Shown piece after piece: positions 31,021-31,231 of a DNA stretch of 31,231 nucleotides. Within the stretch, counting starts at the first letter, position 1. Each line of letters opens with the position of its first letter. Source of the DNA: Plantago elongata (lineage: Eukaryota; Streptophyta; Magnoliopsida; Lamiales; Plantaginaceae); contig JAYMSP010001528.1 of the NCBI GenBank assembly GCA_036897095.1, forward strand, positions 1-31,231, read 5' to 3'. The notes under the pieces are model-generated. The model saw nothing but the letters and a program-made list of their open reading frames with translations, made no database searches and was not told the origin of the DNA. Made by a program: the position numbers and the translations under genes.

Positions 31021-31231
31021 AATAGCTTTGAATTTTTTCATTGCCTTTTAAAACACTTATTTTTAGATAAAAGATCATCTTAATATTCCAACATTTTAAA
31101 TTACTAACCATCTTTCATTTTTTTAAAGTTCAAGATCATATGGTATAAGTAATCAAAGGCCTCTTTTATATTGTTTTGAAGTAGAAGCTAATCTGAAATT
31201 CTCAGCATCAACTTTAATAAATTTTCATTGC
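31021..31231. other. Window end, AT-rich, nothing recognised
   Basis: May include the downstream flank or tail of the LINE remnant. No feature is supported. Confidence 0.4.

Overview
This is nuclear DNA from a flowering plant, almost certainly a eudicot. The basis is AT-rich intergenic sequence, GT-AG introns, plant-specific gene families (DUF248 Golgi methyltransferase, DUF868, F-box/kelch of the SKIP11 type, intronless SKP1-like genes) and typical plant repeats (Stowaway-like MITEs, PIF/Harbinger, tRNA-derived SINEs, a LINE remnant). I could not fix the species. An asterid is only a guess.

Layout. 1-387 is the broken C-terminal end of a PIF/Harbinger transposase, followed by AT-rich DNA with two hairpin MITEs. 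2251-4438 (+) is an intact F-box/kelch gene with a leader intron. About 6900-11549 (+) is a complete six-exon gene for a 612-residue DUF248 (PMT2/PMT14-like) methyltransferase, with a Stowaway-like MITE in intron 3. 11820-12740 is a non-autonomous relative of the PIF/Harbinger element, with a tRNA-derived SINE inserted in it. 14055-14588 and 16929-17441 (+) are two tandem intronless SKP1-like genes whose promoters are duplicated with them; a second SINE lies between them. 17442-20000 is intergenic and holds a 550-bp segment flanked by 20-bp direct repeats, plus a 90-bp tandem duplication. 20022-25112 (-) is a complete ten-exon gene for a 564-residue TrmA/RlmD-type RNA (uracil-5)-methyltransferase, with a SINE in intron 8 and a 49-nt last intron. 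26051-26980 (-) is an intact DUF868 gene with a probable leader intron. The right end (27.4-31.2 kb) is gene-poor. It has a 121-bp tandem duplication, a stranded F-box N-terminus and a decayed LINE 3' end (zf-RVT and RNase H).

The genes do not form one pathway. The one functional thread is SCF ubiquitin ligase: two SKP1-like adaptors, one F-box/kelch substrate receptor and one F-box fragment lie in 26 kb. Both families are large in plants, so chance is the default explanation. The two methyltransferases are unrelated in role (Golgi cell-wall polysaccharide versus RNA modification). I found no convincing new biological system. The items most worth checking are the 49-nt intron, the SKP1 pair with its co-duplicated promoter, the 20-bp repeat-flanked insert and the three dated SINE/PIF insertions. 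Exon boundaries were derived by hand from reading frame, splice dinucleotides and family continuity; no transcript data were available.
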